Source of the DNA: Actinomycetota bacterium
Lineage (GTDB): Bacteria > Actinomycetota > Actinomycetes > Nanopelagicales > Nanopelagicaceae
Assembly: GCA_016870815.1 (NCBI GenBank)
Contig: VGAI01000004.1
Location: 1-45,231 of the forward strand
Length of the DNA: 45,231 nt
Direction of reading: 5' to 3'
Part shown: in pieces, positions 8,393-16,835 of the stretch
How positions within the stretch are numbered: position 1 is the stretch's first letter
How the letters are laid out: every line of letters begins with the position of its first letter
Notes under the pieces: model-generated
Database searches by the model: none
Told to the model about the DNA's origin: nothing
The model's input: the letters and a program-made list of their open reading frames with translations, nothing else
Position numbers and translations under genes: made by a program

Positions 8393-10864
8393 CTATCCGC
8401 GCAGTTCCGCTCCAGTTCGCTCCGCGGCGAGATCAGTTGCCTTCTTTCGAAGGGCGTTCACCTCTTCAGCCGTCAGGGTTCTCTCTGGCGCACGGAAGGT
8501 CATCGTGAAGGCAAGTGAAACTTTGCCCCCACCAATTTTTTCGTAACGATCGAAGAGCACAATGCTTTCGAGCAACTCTCCTGCACCCTCTTGAAGAGCC
8601 AACCGAACAGATTCTGAAGGTACGTTTTCATCCACGAGAAGTGCGACATCCTGAATCGCAGGAGGCATGGTCGATAGTGCGCCTGGATGAATGATGGGCG
8701 CTTCGGGGATTGCATCAATAAGAACGGCAAAGGCAACGCTTCGCTCGGGTAAAGCTAGCAGCTCAATAACTCTCGGATGAAGCTCGCCGGCGTGAGCCAC
8801 CGCTTTCTCGCCGACACGGATCTCAGCACACCGCCCCGGATGCCAAGGTGCGAAATCTGACCTACCTACCTCACCCTTACTGCCACAGAGTTCAACAATC
8901 TCCATCGCGAACGAAAGAGCATCACTCCAATCGGCCCGCCTTCCTTTGCCCCACCATCCATTTAGTTCCATGTTTCCTGCAATAACCCCTGCCACCATCA
9001 GTGGTTGCGAGGGGACGGATGCAAACAAATCTGCGATGGCCTGGGGATCTGGTTTCGAACCCGTTGAAAGGATCTTGGTACTTGGCACACCATCTATCGC
9101 ACGAAAAACGCTACCGATTTCGAAAATCGCGACACCTTGATTGCCACGATTGATGTTTCGCACTGCGGTGGGCAAGAGACTTTGCAAAATATGGGTGCGA
9201 AGCACAGGGAATTCATCGCTCAACGGATTCGCTAAGCGAAATGTCTTGGCTCTATCCCCAGTGAAACCTAGCTCTTTGATGAAGGTGTCATTGGAGAACG
9301 GATAGTTCTGGGTCTCCGACAATCCCTTCGAGGCGAGAAAAGCAGTTACCGATCGTCTCCTTCGCTGGCGAAGGGTCAGCACACCAATTGGTTTTGCGGA
9401 AGAGCGTGCGAAAGGAAGCGAGAGTGGAATACGGTCGTACGAGTGAATTCTTGCAACTTCCTCAGCAAAGTCTGCAGTGCGATGTAGATCTTGGCGCCAC
9501 GTCGGCGGAGTTACAACAAAAAGATCGCCCTCTACCTTGGACTCACAGCCAATAAGAGTTAGAGCTTCCTCAACTTCCTTCGCGCTGTACTGGTAGCCAA
9601 TCAAGGCATTGATGTCAGAAAGACGCACGTCAACTTTCCGCCTCTTGACCTGATCTCCAGCGGTAACGCATCCGATATAAGTCGCGCCGGTAATCTCAAC
9701 CAAAAGCTCAACCGCTCGCTTAGAAGCAAGCTCGACTAGATCTGGGTCAACAAATCTCTCAAAGCGCCTAGACGCCTCCGTCGAGAGTCTCTGAAATCTC
9801 GCGTTCTTTGCTACCGCAAGGGAATCGAAATGAGCTGCTTCAACAGCAACTTCACTGGTTCCCACTCCTACCTCTGAGCTCTCTCCACCCATTGTCCCTG
9901 CTATTGCAAGGACCTTTTCATCATCAGCTATTACTAGATTCTCTTTCGAGAGAGAGCGTTCGATTCCATCGAGAGTCTTTACTTGCTCTTTGGGTTGAGA
10001 ATTTCGAACTCTTAAAGTTCCAGCAATCTTCGACCGATCAAAAGCATGAAGTGGTTGACCAAGCTCTAGCATCACGTAATTCGTGATATCGACTGCTGAG
10101 GAAATCGAGCGCATTCCTGACTTCTCTAACCGAAGGCGCATACCAAGTGGTGTTGGCGCAGTAGAAGTGACATTGACAAGACTTTGCAGATAGATTAGTT
10201 GAGCGCCTGAAACGATCTTCACTTGAGTTGCTTTTTCAGGGGCAGTTGGTTCAAGCTTTAATGCGCGAAGACGTTCTACCGGGTCGAGAAATGATGTTCG
10301 AAGAGAACCAGCTAATTCCCGAGCAAGGCCTCTGATTGAAAGGGCATAGCCACGATCAGGATTGATTGAGATATCGAAGATAACATCGTTTGCTTGCAGA
10401 ACCTCTCGTGCATCCTCACCTACCAAAGCCGAACCATCGGGCAAAACGATGATTCCTGAGTGATCGTCGCCGAGCCCTAGCTCGCGCGTCGAACAGATCA
10501 TCCCGTCAGAGAGACGCTCATAGGTCATTCGACTAGCTATCTTAAAATCGCCAGGAAGTACTGAGCCCGGTTTAGCGACGATTACGAGATCTCCCTGGTT
10601 GAAATTCCTCGCGCCGCAGATGACTCCGCGTTCACTTCCTTCACCACAGTCAAGGGTGACGAATCGAATCGGTTTCTTGTGGCCAAGAAGCTCTTCTACT
10701 GCGAGTACCCGACCGACCACTACGGGGCCCTCGATATTCGCACCTGTGCGTCGGATGGATTCAATTTCGAAGCCAACTTGAACAAATGCTTCAGCGATAG
10801 ATTCTGGCGTAGCGTTTGAAGGAATCTCGACAAACTCCGCAAGCCAAGAAAGTGGCACCAACAT
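8393..10864 (-). CDS. pheT: Phenylalanyl-tRNA synthetase beta subunit
   Basis: MLVPLSWLAEFVEIP start, tRNA-binding domain, B3/B4 and FDX-ACB domains. The track ORF start at 11014 overlaps pheS; the ATG at 10864 gives an ATGA overlap with pheS. Confidence 0.96.
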   Translation of the reverse strand: MLVPLSWLAEFVEIPSNATPESIAEAFVQVGFEIESIRRTGANIEGPVVVGRVLAVEELLGHKKPIRFVTLDCGEGSERGVICGARNFNQGDLVIVAKPGSVLPGDFKIASRMTYERLSDGMICSTRELGLGDDHSGIIVLPDGSALVGEDAREVLQANDVIFDISINPDRGYALSIRGLARELAGSLRTSFLDPVERLRALKLEPTAPEKATQVKIVSGAQLIYLQSLVNVTSTAPTPLGMRLRLEKSGMRSISSAVDITNYVMLELGQPLHAFDRSKIAGTLRVRNSQPKEQVKTLDGIERSLSKENLVIADDEKVLAIAGTMGGESSEVGVGTSEVAVEAAHFDSLAVAKNARFQRLSTEASRRFERFVDPDLVELASKRAVELLVEITGATYIGCVTAGDQVKRRKVDVRLSDINALIGYQYSAKEVEEALTLIGCESKVEGDLFVVTPPTWRQDLHRTADFAEEVARIHSYDRIPLSLPFARSSAKPIGVLTLRQRRRRSVTAFLASKGLSETQNYPFSNDTFIKELGFTGDRAKTFRLANPLSDEFPVLRTHILQSLLPTAVRNINRGNQGVAIFEIGSVFRAIDGVPSTKILSTGSKPDPQAIADLFASVPSQPLMVAGVIAGNMELNGWWGKGRRADWSDALSFAMEIVELCGSKGEVGRSDFAPWHPGRCAEIRVGEKAVAHAGELHPRVIELLALPERSVAFAVLIDAIPEAPIIHPGALSTMPPAIQDVALLVDENVPSESVRLALQEGAGELLESIVLFDRYEKIGGGKVSLAFTMTFRAPERTLTAEEVNALRKKATDLAAERTGAELRG

Positions 10865-11895
10865 CAGCGACCACCCATTCCAAATCTCCGAGTAAAGCGA
10901 AGGTCGCCTTCGACAATTGCGCGGATATCGGTGACTTGGTGACGGACCATCAGTGTTCGCTCTAGCCCCATACCAAAAGCAAAGCCCGAGTATTTTGCGG
11001 TATCTATTCCACATGTTTCAAGGACTCGCGGATTGACCATGCCACAACCGCCCCACTCGATCCATCGACCATTGAAGAAGATGTCGACCTCGGCAGATGG
11101 TTCAGTAAACGGGAAATATGAGGGACGCAGGCGTGCAACAACATCTTCTCCAAAAATCTGCTTTGCAAAGTAGTCGAGCGTTCCCTTGAGATCAGCCATC
11201 GAAATTCCCTCGTCAACAACGAGCCCTTCAACCTGGCTGAAAACAGGCGTATGCGTGGCGTCGAGTTCATCCGATCGAAAGGTACGGCCGGGGCAGATCA
11301 CATAGATCGGAGGATCCTGTGTCAGCATCGTTCGAATTTGAGTTGGAGAGGTATGGGTTCGAAGGACCAAGTTCGATTCAATGGGTTCAATGAAAAAAGT
11401 ATCCTGCATGGTGCGTGCGGGATGATCTGCAGGAATATTGAGTGCGTCAAAATTGAGCCAAGCCGATTCAAGTTCTGGCCCTTCCATCACACGATAACCA
11501 AGCCCAATGAAGATGTCAGCGATCTCTTGATCAATCAATGTCAAGGGATGGATTCCACCTTGTGGGTTTCTCCGTAACGGCAGAGTGACATCCACTCGCT
11601 CGCTTTCGATAACTTCTCTGTCTCTCTGAAGAGTCAGTTCGGCGAGCCTGCGATCAAAGAGCTCATTGAGGTGATTTCTTGCCTCACCCAAGACTTTTCC
11701 TATCGGCGCTTTCAAAGAGGCATCGAGAGAACCTAGGGATTGACTCATTTTTGCTATCGCAGATTTCTCGCCCAGATGCGACTGCTTAGCGCTCTTGAGC
11801 GTCTCCAGATCCGTCGCTGATGCCAGTGCCTTCTCTCCAGCTACGCGGCCGACCTCAATTTCGGCTCTCAAAGATTCTTCGCTCTTGCCGGACAC
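10864..11895 (-). CDS. pheS: Phenylalanyl-tRNA synthetase alpha subunit
   Basis: 343 aa; HPARTMQDTFF, LRTHTSPTQIR, GFAFGMGLERTLMVRH class-II aaRS motifs. Confidence 0.97.
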   Translation of the reverse strand: MSGKSEESLRAEIEVGRVAGEKALASATDLETLKSAKQSHLGEKSAIAKMSQSLGSLDASLKAPIGKVLGEARNHLNELFDRRLAELTLQRDREVIESERVDVTLPLRRNPQGGIHPLTLIDQEIADIFIGLGYRVMEGPELESAWLNFDALNIPADHPARTMQDTFFIEPIESNLVLRTHTSPTQIRTMLTQDPPIYVICPGRTFRSDELDATHTPVFSQVEGLVVDEGISMADLKGTLDYFAKQIFGEDVVARLRPSYFPFTEPSAEVDIFFNGRWIEWGGCGMVNPRVLETCGIDTAKYSGFAFGMGLERTLMVRHQVTDIRAIVEGDLRFTRRFGMGGR

Positions 11896-11920
11896 TCCCC
11901 GATTCTACTTTCCTTCTAGC

Positions 11921-12676
11921 TTAAGAGCGGGAGATTTCATACATGGCGATTGCCGCAGCAGTTGCAACATTGAGACTCTCGGCGCCGCCAGGCATTTCAA
12001 TAGCCATCTTTTTCACCTCTGGATGCGAAGAGATCTCCTCGGGTAATCCGTGAGCCTCACTACCAAGGATCAAGAGCTCCTTATCGATGTGAGTAAAGGA
12101 ACCCATTTTTTCACCACTCATGTCAAGGGCAAAGACCTGATGAGAGTCCCGCACTTGGTCGAAAACTTGCTGGAAGGCGAGGCCATTGAAGATCGCAGGA
12201 GCAATGATGGAACCAACTGAGGAACGGGCAACCTTTCCGGAATATGGATCAACAGAGCCTTGAGATAGAACAACGGCATCAAAACCGAATGCGTGAGCAT
12301 TTCGAATGATGGTACCGAGATTTCCAGGATCGTTGATGGCGTTAAGGAAGATGATCCTTTTCTTATCGCTTAAATCAGCGGGCTTTCTCTTCGCCAGCGC
12401 CATAACGGCAAGGACTCCTTGAGGTGAAACGGTCCCACTCATCTTCTTCATTACTTCATCGCTTACCAAGGTCGCATCACGATCCTTGTAACGCTCATTA
12501 AGATCCGAAGTGGTGAAGATTTCTAGAACCGCGTTCTCACCGGAAGCCAGAGCAGTCTCAACCGCTCGATGACCTTCGATAATGTATTCGCCAAGCTCCT
12601 CTCGCCGTTTCGGTGAGTGGGTTTCAAGCAACTCCCTCACTCGCCCGATTTGGGGAGAGCGAAGACTCGTGATCAC
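11921..12676 (-). CDS. TrmH/SpoU-family rRNA 2'-O-methyltransferase
   Basis: 251 aa; [49 protein letters not shown] motifs. Located between rplT and pheS, as tsnR is in mycobacteria. Confidence 0.92.
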   Translation of the reverse strand: MITSLRSPQIGRVRELLETHSPKRREELGEYIIEGHRAVETALASGENAVLEIFTTSDLNERYKDRDATLVSDEVMKKMSGTVSPQGVLAVMALAKRKPADLSDKKRIIFLNAINDPGNLGTIIRNAHAFGFDAVVLSQGSVDPYSGKVARSSVGSIIAPAIFNGLAFQQVFDQVRDSHQVFALDMSGEKMGSFTHIDKELLILGSEAHGLPEEISSHPEVKKMAIEMPGGAESLNVATAAAIAMYEISRS

Positions 12677-13029
12677 TTGATGTTCTGCTTGGCAATCTCT
12701 GCGAGTTGTGCGAACGCCTTCTCATCGTTAGTTGCAAGTTCAGAAAGAACGCGACGATCAACCTCGATCCCGGCAGCCTTCAATCCTTGGATGAAGCGGT
12801 TGTAGGTAATCCCATTCGCACGGCTCGCCGCATTGATGCGAGTGATCCAAAGCTGCCTGAAATCGCCCTTCTTATCTTTGCGGTCGTTGAAGGCGTAGAC
12901 CAACGAGTGGGTCACCTGCTCCTTGGCCTTGGTGAAAAGGCGAGAACGTTGTCCGCGATATCCAGCGGCTCGTTCCAAAATAGTGCGACGCTTCTTTGCT
13001 GCGTGTACTCCGCGCTTAACTCTTGCCAT
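12673..13029 (-). CDS. rplT: 50S ribosomal protein L20
   Basis: 118 aa; [32 protein letters not shown]. Confidence 0.98.
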   Translation of the reverse strand: MARVKRGVHAAKKRRTILERAAGYRGQRSRLFTKAKEQVTHSLVYAFNDRKDKKGDFRQLWITRINAASRANGITYNRFIQGLKAAGIEVDRRVLSELATNDEKAFAQLAEIAKQNIK

Positions 13030-13101
13030 CTCTATCTTCTCCTTCTTCTCTCATTCTCAAAAAATAATCGGGCAGTTGTATTGAAAAATCTTGGTCAAGG
13101 G

Positions 13102-13299
13102 CTATTTGAGTCCAAGCAGACGTTGCGCCTGGCCCGTCGCATGACCTTTTGCAGCTGGCTCATTACTAAGGCGACGCGTCCTTCGCGATGACTTTCCTTC
13201 AAGGAGGTGGCGCTTTCCTGCGCGCTCATGCTTGATCTTGCCCTTGCCGGTGACCTTGAAGGTCTTCTTGGCACCACTATGGGTCTTCATCTTCGGCAT
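13102..13299 (-). CDS. rpmI: 50S ribosomal protein L35
   Basis: 65 aa; [31 protein letters not shown]. Confidence 0.97.
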   Translation of the reverse strand: MPKMKTHSGAKKTFKVTGKGKIKHERAGKRHLLEGKSSRRTRRLSNEPAAKGHATGQAQRLLGLK

Positions 13300-13321
13300 C
13301 GCTGCCCTCCTTCTATCTCGA

Positions 13322-13341
13322 TGACCAACCTTTGTTGGTCA
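13322..13341 (-). promoter_or_regulatory. Perfect 8-bp stem, 4-nt loop hairpin in the infC-rpmI intergenic region
   Basis: TGACCAAC-AAAG-GTTGGTCA on the minus strand, just upstream of the rpmI Shine-Dalgarno (GAAGGAGGG). Confidence 0.6.
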
Positions 13342-13405
13342 CGCTCAACTCTGCTCTGGATGATTCCGCAGCAGATATTCCCTGCTTGCGAAATCCACCA
13401 GCGTC

Positions 13406-13954
13406 TCAACTACTCGAAACGCTCTTCTTCTTCGTCTCACTCCTCTTGCGAACTGGGGCGAGAACCATGGTCATGCTTCTGCCTTCTCGCTTCGGTGCGA
13501 ACTCAACGAAACCTGCCTCGGCGACATCTTCCGCCAACCGTTGCAAGAGCTTGAATCCCATCTCTGGACGAGATTGCTCTCTTCCCTTGAACTGCACCGT
13601 CGCCTTCACTTTGTCGCCACCACCAAGGAACTTCAACACCTGATTTTTCTTTGTCTCATAATCATGGGTCTCGATCTTCAGCCCGAGCCGAATCTCTTTG
13701 ACCACGATATGAGTCTGATTAGCTCTGGCTTCTCGCGCCTTCTGAGCTAACTCGTATTTGTACTTTCCGAAATCCATCACTTTGCAGACTGGTGGATTGG
13801 CCTCTGGCGCGATTTCGACCAAATCCAATCCTGACTCTTCAGCCATGGCCAAAGCGGTATCTATTGTGACAACGCCTTGTTGTTGCCCTTCTGCATCGAT
13901 AACGCGAACCTGAGGAACTCGAATTCGGTCGTTGATACGAGGTTCAGTAGTGAT
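13406..13954 (-). CDS. infC: Translation initiation factor IF-3, with probable AUC start codon
   Basis: Track ORF begins at internal ATG 13852. Same-frame upstream translation is (I/M)[39 protein letters not shown], the conserved IF-3 N-terminus. ATC at 13952-13954 lies 5 nt after AAAGGAAG. Confidence 0.9.
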   Translation of the reverse strand: MTTEPRINDRIRVPQVRVIDAEGQQQGVVTIDTALAMAEESGLDLVEIAPEANPPVCKVMDFGKYKYELAQKAREARANQTHIVVKEIRLGLKIETHDYETKKNQVLKFLGGGDKVKATVQFKGREQSRPEMGFKLLQRLAEDVAEAGFVEFAPKREGRSMTMVLAPVRKRSETKKKSVSSS

Positions 13955-14164
13955 AGGTGCTTCCTTTCGAATATGTGTGAGTGTCGAATAAAGTGTTCGA
14001 AGAGAGTATGGAAATCAGAATGAAGACGCGCAACCAAGAAACTAATCTTGACCAAACCGCCTAGGCGGATGAGGTGGAGGCGCGGGCCTCACTTTGAGAT
14101 CCGAGGTCAAACCCCGAACGGAGCAGAGATTAGCCGAGTTGAGAGAAAGATGGAAATCTGAGCC

Positions 14165-14944
14165 TTAACCACCGATGGCGTGAACTCCCCCATCCACATG
14201 GATGATCTCTCCAGTGGTCTTCGGGAACCAGTCAGAAAGAAGTGCAACAACGGCTTTGGCCGCAGGCTCCGGATCTGCAACATCCCAACCAAGTGGCGCC
14301 CGAGATTGCCAGAGCGATTCGAACTCTGTGAAACCAGGAATTGATTTCGCCGCCATTGTCTTCAACGGCCCAGCGGCAACCAAGTTAACTCGAACATTGC
14401 GAGGTCCAAGATCCCTAGCAAGGTAACGCGCAGTTGATTCCAGAGCGGCTTTCGCGACGCCCATCCAGTCATACTTTGGCCACGCTACTGATGCGTCGAA
14501 ATCCAGAGCAACAACGCTTGCGCCATGCTCGCTATCAAAGAGTGGCTCGAGTGCCATAGTGAGCGACTTGAGCGAATATGCAGAAGTTTCGAGAGCGGTT
14601 GCGACATCACTCCAACCTGTATTGAGAAAGTTTCCACCTAGGGCGCTCTCGGGAGCGAAGCCAATCGAATGAACCACACCATCGATTTGATCTCCCAGGA
14701 GTGCACTCACGCGCTTAGCAAGTGTCTGCAAAAGCCCTTCATCTCTTACATCAAGTTCGAGAACCTCAACCGCCTCAGGCAGGCGCCTTGCGATCCTTTC
14801 CGTCAAAGAGATTGCTCGACCGAATGAGGTGAGAACAATCTTGGCGCCGTTTTCTTGGAGAAGTTTCGCCACATGGAAAGCGATCGAAGCATCAGTCAAG
14901 ACACCAGTAACTACGATCCGTTTCCCTTCCACAAATTTCATCAA
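14165..14944 (-). CDS. fabI: Enoyl-ACP reductase (NADH), InhA-like FabI
   Basis: 259 aa SDR; VVHSIGFAPESALGGNF and YDWMGVAKAALEST catalytic region, NLVAAGPLKTMAAKSIPGF. Confidence 0.92.
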   Translation of the reverse strand: MMKFVEGKRIVVTGVLTDASIAFHVAKLLQENGAKIVLTSFGRAISLTERIARRLPEAVEVLELDVRDEGLLQTLAKRVSALLGDQIDGVVHSIGFAPESALGGNFLNTGWSDVATALETSAYSLKSLTMALEPLFDSEHGASVVALDFDASVAWPKYDWMGVAKAALESTARYLARDLGPRNVRVNLVAAGPLKTMAAKSIPGFTEFESLWQSRAPLGWDVADPEPAAKAVVALLSDWFPKTTGEIIHVDGGVHAIGG

Positions 14945-15645
14945 TGCCCCATCCCTAGTCCGCCATCGATAGGTATGACCGCTCCCGTGATGTAGCGCGC
15001 GGAATCAGATGCCAAGAAGCCGGCAAGGTCTGCAACTTCATCCACCGTGGCGAAACGTGCGAGAGGAATACTTTTCAATATCTCTTCTTTTCGTTCTTCG
15101 CTCAACTCTGCCGTCATATCCGTTTCGATGAATCCTGGTGAAATAACGTTTATTCGAATCGATCGACTACCAAGTTCTCGCGCGAGTGAGCGAGCCATTC
15201 CGATTAGTCCGGCCTTACTTGCGGAGTAATTCACTTGTCCCGCAGATCCGCTCATCCCGACGACAGACCCAACGAAGGTGATTGAACCCTTGCGCGTCTT
15301 CAGTAAGGTTTTGCTCGCACGTTGGGCAAGGAGGAAGGCCCCCTTGAGATTTGAGTCCAGGACGAGATCGAAATCTTCTTCGCTCATACGAAGCATCAGT
15401 TGATCCTTAGTGACCCCTGCATTGCAGATCAGAGCCTCAAAAGTTGCTTCTGACTTCTCGATCTCGTTAAAGAGTGCATCGATTCCATCCTTCTCCCGTA
15501 CATCGAGCTCAAACCATCTAAACGGGCGATCAGGGTGACCGCTACGATAAGTAGCAAATACTTCATAGCCAAGCCCATGGAAGCGATCAGCGATAGCGAG
15601 GCCAATCCCACGATTGGCTCCTGCTACAAGAACGGCAGGCTTCAT
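14941..15645 (-). CDS. fabG: 3-oxoacyl-ACP reductase
   Basis: SDR; GANRGIGLAIADRF, NAGVTKDQLMLRM, NYSASKAGLIGMARSLARE. Start taken as MKPAVLVAGANRGIG (15645) rather than the track start 15768. Confidence 0.9.
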   Translation of the reverse strand: MKPAVLVAGANRGIGLAIADRFHGLGYEVFATYRSGHPDRPFRWFELDVREKDGIDALFNEIEKSEATFEALICNAGVTKDQLMLRMSEEDFDLVLDSNLKGAFLLAQRASKTLLKTRKGSITFVGSVVGMSGSAGQVNYSASKAGLIGMARSLARELGSRSIRINVISPGFIETDMTAELSEERKEEILKSIPLARFATVDEVADLAGFLASDSARYITGAVIPIDGGLGMGH

Positions 15646-15747
15646 GGCTGTGACTTTACTCGCTGGCTTCTCGAATTCATGAGAAGTGAGCCATCCAGTT
15701 CTCGCCTTTAAAGTGCTGGTTCTGCCACATGCCCCTACGCTTCGAGT

Positions 15748-16056
15748 GTGAAATCCGAGCCTGAGCAATCATCGAACAAAAGAACGCCACCGGTAGTTCT
15801 GGTCCATTCGATTACTGATGCCCAGGTGGGTCTGACCGAAGATCAGTCAGGCCGACAACGTCGCTATTTCATATCGATGATGATACGTACCTTCTGCTTC
15901 ATTCTCACCGTCGTCTTGCCTAATCCCTATCGTTGGTTCGCACTCGCTGGCGCGCTCACGCTGCCCTATATCGCTGTCGTTGTTGCCAATGCCGGACGCG
16001 AAACCATTAGATCCCGAAGGATGAGTGCAGGCGATCTCAAAGCGATAGAAGGCTAA
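15748..16056 (+). CDS. DUF3099-family small membrane protein
   Basis: 102 aa with two hydrophobic segments; VLVHSITDAQVGLTEDQSGRQRRYFISMMIRTFCF resembles DUF3099 proteins. GTG start. Confidence 0.75.
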   Translation: MKSEPEQSSNKRTPPVVLVHSITDAQVGLTEDQSGRQRRYFISMMIRTFCFILTVVLPNPYRWFALAGALTLPYIAVVVANAGRETIRSRRMSAGDLKAIEG

Positions 16057-16100
16057 TCTGAGGGTGATCTTCTCGCGCCATGATTAGTTCGAGTTAGTTA

Positions 16101-16835
16101 ATGAATCGCGTATGTACTCTCCTCTTTGGTTCCAAGCGATCGCTTGGACTCACCTTCCTCGCCGTTCTATTTCTCATTCTCTGCATCACCGCCGGCAACT
16201 GGCAATATCAGAGAGGTATGGATCGTCGAGCGGAGAATCAAATCATTCGAGCGAACTTTGAGAAACCAGTCGTCGACCTGCCTGAGATACTCGACGGCGC
16301 GAGGGCGCTCTACCAAGGACGTTTGATGCGAATTTCCGGACGCTTCATTCCGGAGCAGGAAATCTTGATGCGCAATCGCTACTACCAAGAACAGTACGGA
16401 TTCGGGGTAACTACTCTCTTTCAGCTCGACGATGGGCGATTGGTTTGGATCGATCGCGGCTGGGTCAAGGCCGGGGCTTCTGCCACCGAAGTTCCTGAAA
16501 TAGAACCAGTCCCCAGTGAGAACATCACTCTGATCGTGCGCTATCGAGACGATGCACTCGATGCGAAGATTCGAGGCAGCTTCTTCGCAACTGGAAAAGG
16601 AAAATCGCAACTTGCTCGATGGAACGAAGAAAAGAGAACTTCGAGTGAGGATTTCTATTTCGACCTCACTGGAGGCGACTTTAACCCGCTCGTTCCGACC
16701 CCCGCTCCCTTGGTGAGTGACGGACCACATCTCGCCTATGCAATTCAATGGTGGTTCTTTGGTGCCTTAGTTCTCTTTGGACGCGCACTCATCGCCCGAG
16801 AAGATTTGCGAGCGGTTGCTTCGGTAACTAGTTGA
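16101..16835 (+). CDS. SURF1 family cytochrome oxidase biogenesis protein
   Basis: 244 aa; NWQYQRGMDRRAENQ, G(R)FIPEQEILMRNR, VWIDRGWVKAG, HLAYAIQWWFFGAL, with TM helices at both ends. Confidence 0.9.
   Translation: MNRVCTLLFGSKRSLGLTFLAVLFLILCITAGNWQYQRGMDRRAENQIIRANFEKPVVDLPEILDGARALYQGRLMRISGRFIPEQEILMRNRYYQEQYGFGVTTLFQLDDGRLVWIDRGWVKAGASATEVPEIEPVPSENITLIVRYRDDALDAKIRGSFFATGKGKSQLARWNEEKRTSSEDFYFDLTGGDFNPLVPTPAPLVSDGPHLAYAIQWWFFGALVLFGRALIAREDLRAVASVTS

Noticed and set aside
13861-14055. 64-aa ORF upstream of infC as a possible leader peptide
   Set aside because: It overlaps the real N-terminal part of infC in another frame and lacks conserved features.
16167-16748. 193-aa minus-strand ORF opposite SURF1
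   Set aside because: Shadow ORF; SURF1 motifs on the plus strand are clear and the antisense product has no recognisable family.
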